From: Thiobacillus sp. 0-1251
Lineage (GTDB): Bacteria > Pseudomonadota > Gammaproteobacteria > Burkholderiales > Thiobacillaceae
NCBI GenBank assembly: GCA_001899305.1
Contig: MKWL01000001.1
Span: 248,001 to 312,000 of the forward strand
DNA: 64,000 bases
Reading direction: 5' to 3'
The stretch's first letter is position 1; each line of letters starts with the position of its first letter. The notes under the pieces were generated by a model, which worked only from the letters and a program-made list of their open reading frames with translations, searched no databases and had not been told where the DNA came from. Positions 63,244 through 64,000 of this stretch are shown one piece after another. Made by a program: the position numbers and the translations under genes.

Positions 63244-63555
63244 ATGAAACCCAATACGAGCAAATCCGGAATTCAGGGCGAGGGCAATTACGACTCCGCC
63301 AAGAAATACGACGAAGAAACGCGTGCCTTTGCCGAGTCCGGCAAGGTCGAGCAGGCGGCGAGAGCTGCCGCCCCGCGCAATGCACAGGAGCAGGAGGACA
63401 TGCAGCGGGCCGAGCGCGAAGGACGATCGCATGCCAAGGGCGACCCGAAAGGTGAGCGAGGCGAGGAGCCCGGCCGTCCCAAGCCGACAAAAGAAGCGCC
63501 GGGCAAGCATCCCGATGGCCGCAACCCCATTCCGGAAAAAGTGCCCGGACGCTGA
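63244..63555 (+). CDS. Hydrophilic small protein, stress-type
   Basis: 103 residues, very charged (Lys, Glu, Arg), no hydrophobic core: GEGNYDSAKKYDEETRAFAE, then QRAEREGRSHAKGDPKGERG and a Pro/Lys-rich tail. Likely intrinsically disordered. Similar sequences occur near stress and PRC-barrel genes in betaproteobacteria. AGGAG eight bases before the ATG. Confidence 0.7.
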   Translation: MKPNTSKSGIQGEGNYDSAKKYDEETRAFAESGKVEQAARAAAPRNAQEQEDMQRAEREGRSHAKGDPKGERGEEPGRPKPTKEAPGKHPDGRNPIPEKVPGR

Positions 63556-63604
63556 GTCCGCCCACCTGTCACGCCAATTCAACCAATCGAATCAGGAGAT
63601 ACCC

Positions 63605-63967
63605 ATGAATATGTTTGCATCAAGCCCCATCCTCTCATCCAGCACCATTTCGGGCGACAAGGTCGTCAACCGCCAAGGCGAAGATCTGGGCGACATCAAG
63701 GATCTGATGATCGATGTCGAGAACGGTCGCGTCGCGTATGCGGTTCTGGAATTCGGCGGTTTCCTCGGTTTGGGCAGCAAGTTGTTTGCCGTTCCCCTTT
63801 CCGCGATGGAACTCGACCCGGGAAACCATCGCTTCATCTTCGATCAGAGCAAGGAAACGCTGAAAAACGCGCCCGGGTTCGACAAGGACGACTGGCCGAA
63901 TTTTTCCGATCGCGATTGGGGTACGAATGTCCATGCGCATTATGGCGTCCGCCCCTATTGGGAGTAA
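63605..63967 (+). CDS. PRC-barrel domain protein
   Basis: 120 residues with a PRC-barrel (~18-85: GDKVVNRQGEDLGDIKDLMIDVENGRVAYAVLEF, given here as two halves of one fold) and a C-terminal tail ending GVRPYWE. PRC-barrels occur in RNA processing factors and photosynthetic reaction centres; stand-alone members are stress-associated with unknown function. AGGAG nine bases before the ATG. Follows the hydrophilic protein after 49 bases. Confidence 0.85.
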   Translation: MNMFASSPILSSSTISGDKVVNRQGEDLGDIKDLMIDVENGRVAYAVLEFGGFLGLGSKLFAVPLSAMELDPGNHRFIFDQSKETLKNAPGFDKDDWPNFSDRDWGTNVHAHYGVRPYWE

Positions 63968-64000
63968 TGGGCTTCCGTCCTCGCCTGTATGGAGCGGGAC

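Overview
The window reads as the chromosome of a G+C-rich, Gram-negative betaproteobacterium. The best guess is a Thiobacillus-like, chemolithotroph-type lineage; this is inferred from gene content and protein flavour, not from a marker gene. There is no rRNA, tRNA, CRISPR array, complete insertion sequence or prophage. Coding density is high, and the few long gaps hold promoters, leaders or decayed DNA.

Layout. 0-3 kb: CLC channel, OxyR, DUF202 membrane protein. 3-6.4 kb: modABC with a ModE-type operator and a short ModE-like regulator, which overlaps metR; metE is divergent from metR. 9.8-17 kb: a PhoX-like secreted protein and a TolC/adaptor/RND efflux operon. 17-19 kb: rubrerythrin, rubredoxin and a flavoprotein reductase, a peroxide/oxygen detoxification set. 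19-20.6 kb: a MerR with a textbook mer operator facing a tiny GDCCVxC protein, a degenerate rhodanese lipoprotein, and QueD. 20.7-26.4 kb: small exported proteins, a three-barrel outer membrane protein and an FNR-type regulator with an unusual cysteine pattern. 26.6-29.4 kb: ArsR-rhodanese fusion, persulfide dioxygenase-like hydrolase and MFS transporter (sulfide/persulfide response). 29.8-36.7 kb: FmdE-like exported protein, CorC/HlyC protein, Hsp20, two diguanylate cyclases and an orphan DRE-TIM metallolyase.

37.4-41.5 kb: a compact PepSY / DUF2271 / PepSY-flavodoxin-reductase / ApbE operon, lying between two stretches of non-coding debris. The DUF2271 protein carries a flavinylation-type motif, so the operon looks like a trans-membrane electron export or metal reduction system.

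43.5-56.5 kb: a nitrate assimilation regulon of nasA-ybiB, nirBD and nrtABD (nrtA, nrtB, nrtD) with nasT; minCDE is embedded between nirBD and nrt. Four sigma-54 promoter matches (nasA, nirB, nrtA, nasT) are visible, with an NtrC-type site of very good quality at nirB and a good one at nrtA. The nrtA leader contains two hexaloop hairpins and an overlapping intrinsic terminator, the architecture of an ANTAR antitermination RNA, and nasT encodes an ANTAR protein. A 42-codon relic of a globin gene sits between nrtA and nrtB.

56.7-64 kb: DUF4124 protein, dienelactone-hydrolase-like protein, TonB-like protein, a copA-cueR copper operon with a perfect CueR-type operator, a Crp/Fnr regulator, a stand-alone BLUF photoreceptor and two stress-type small proteins.
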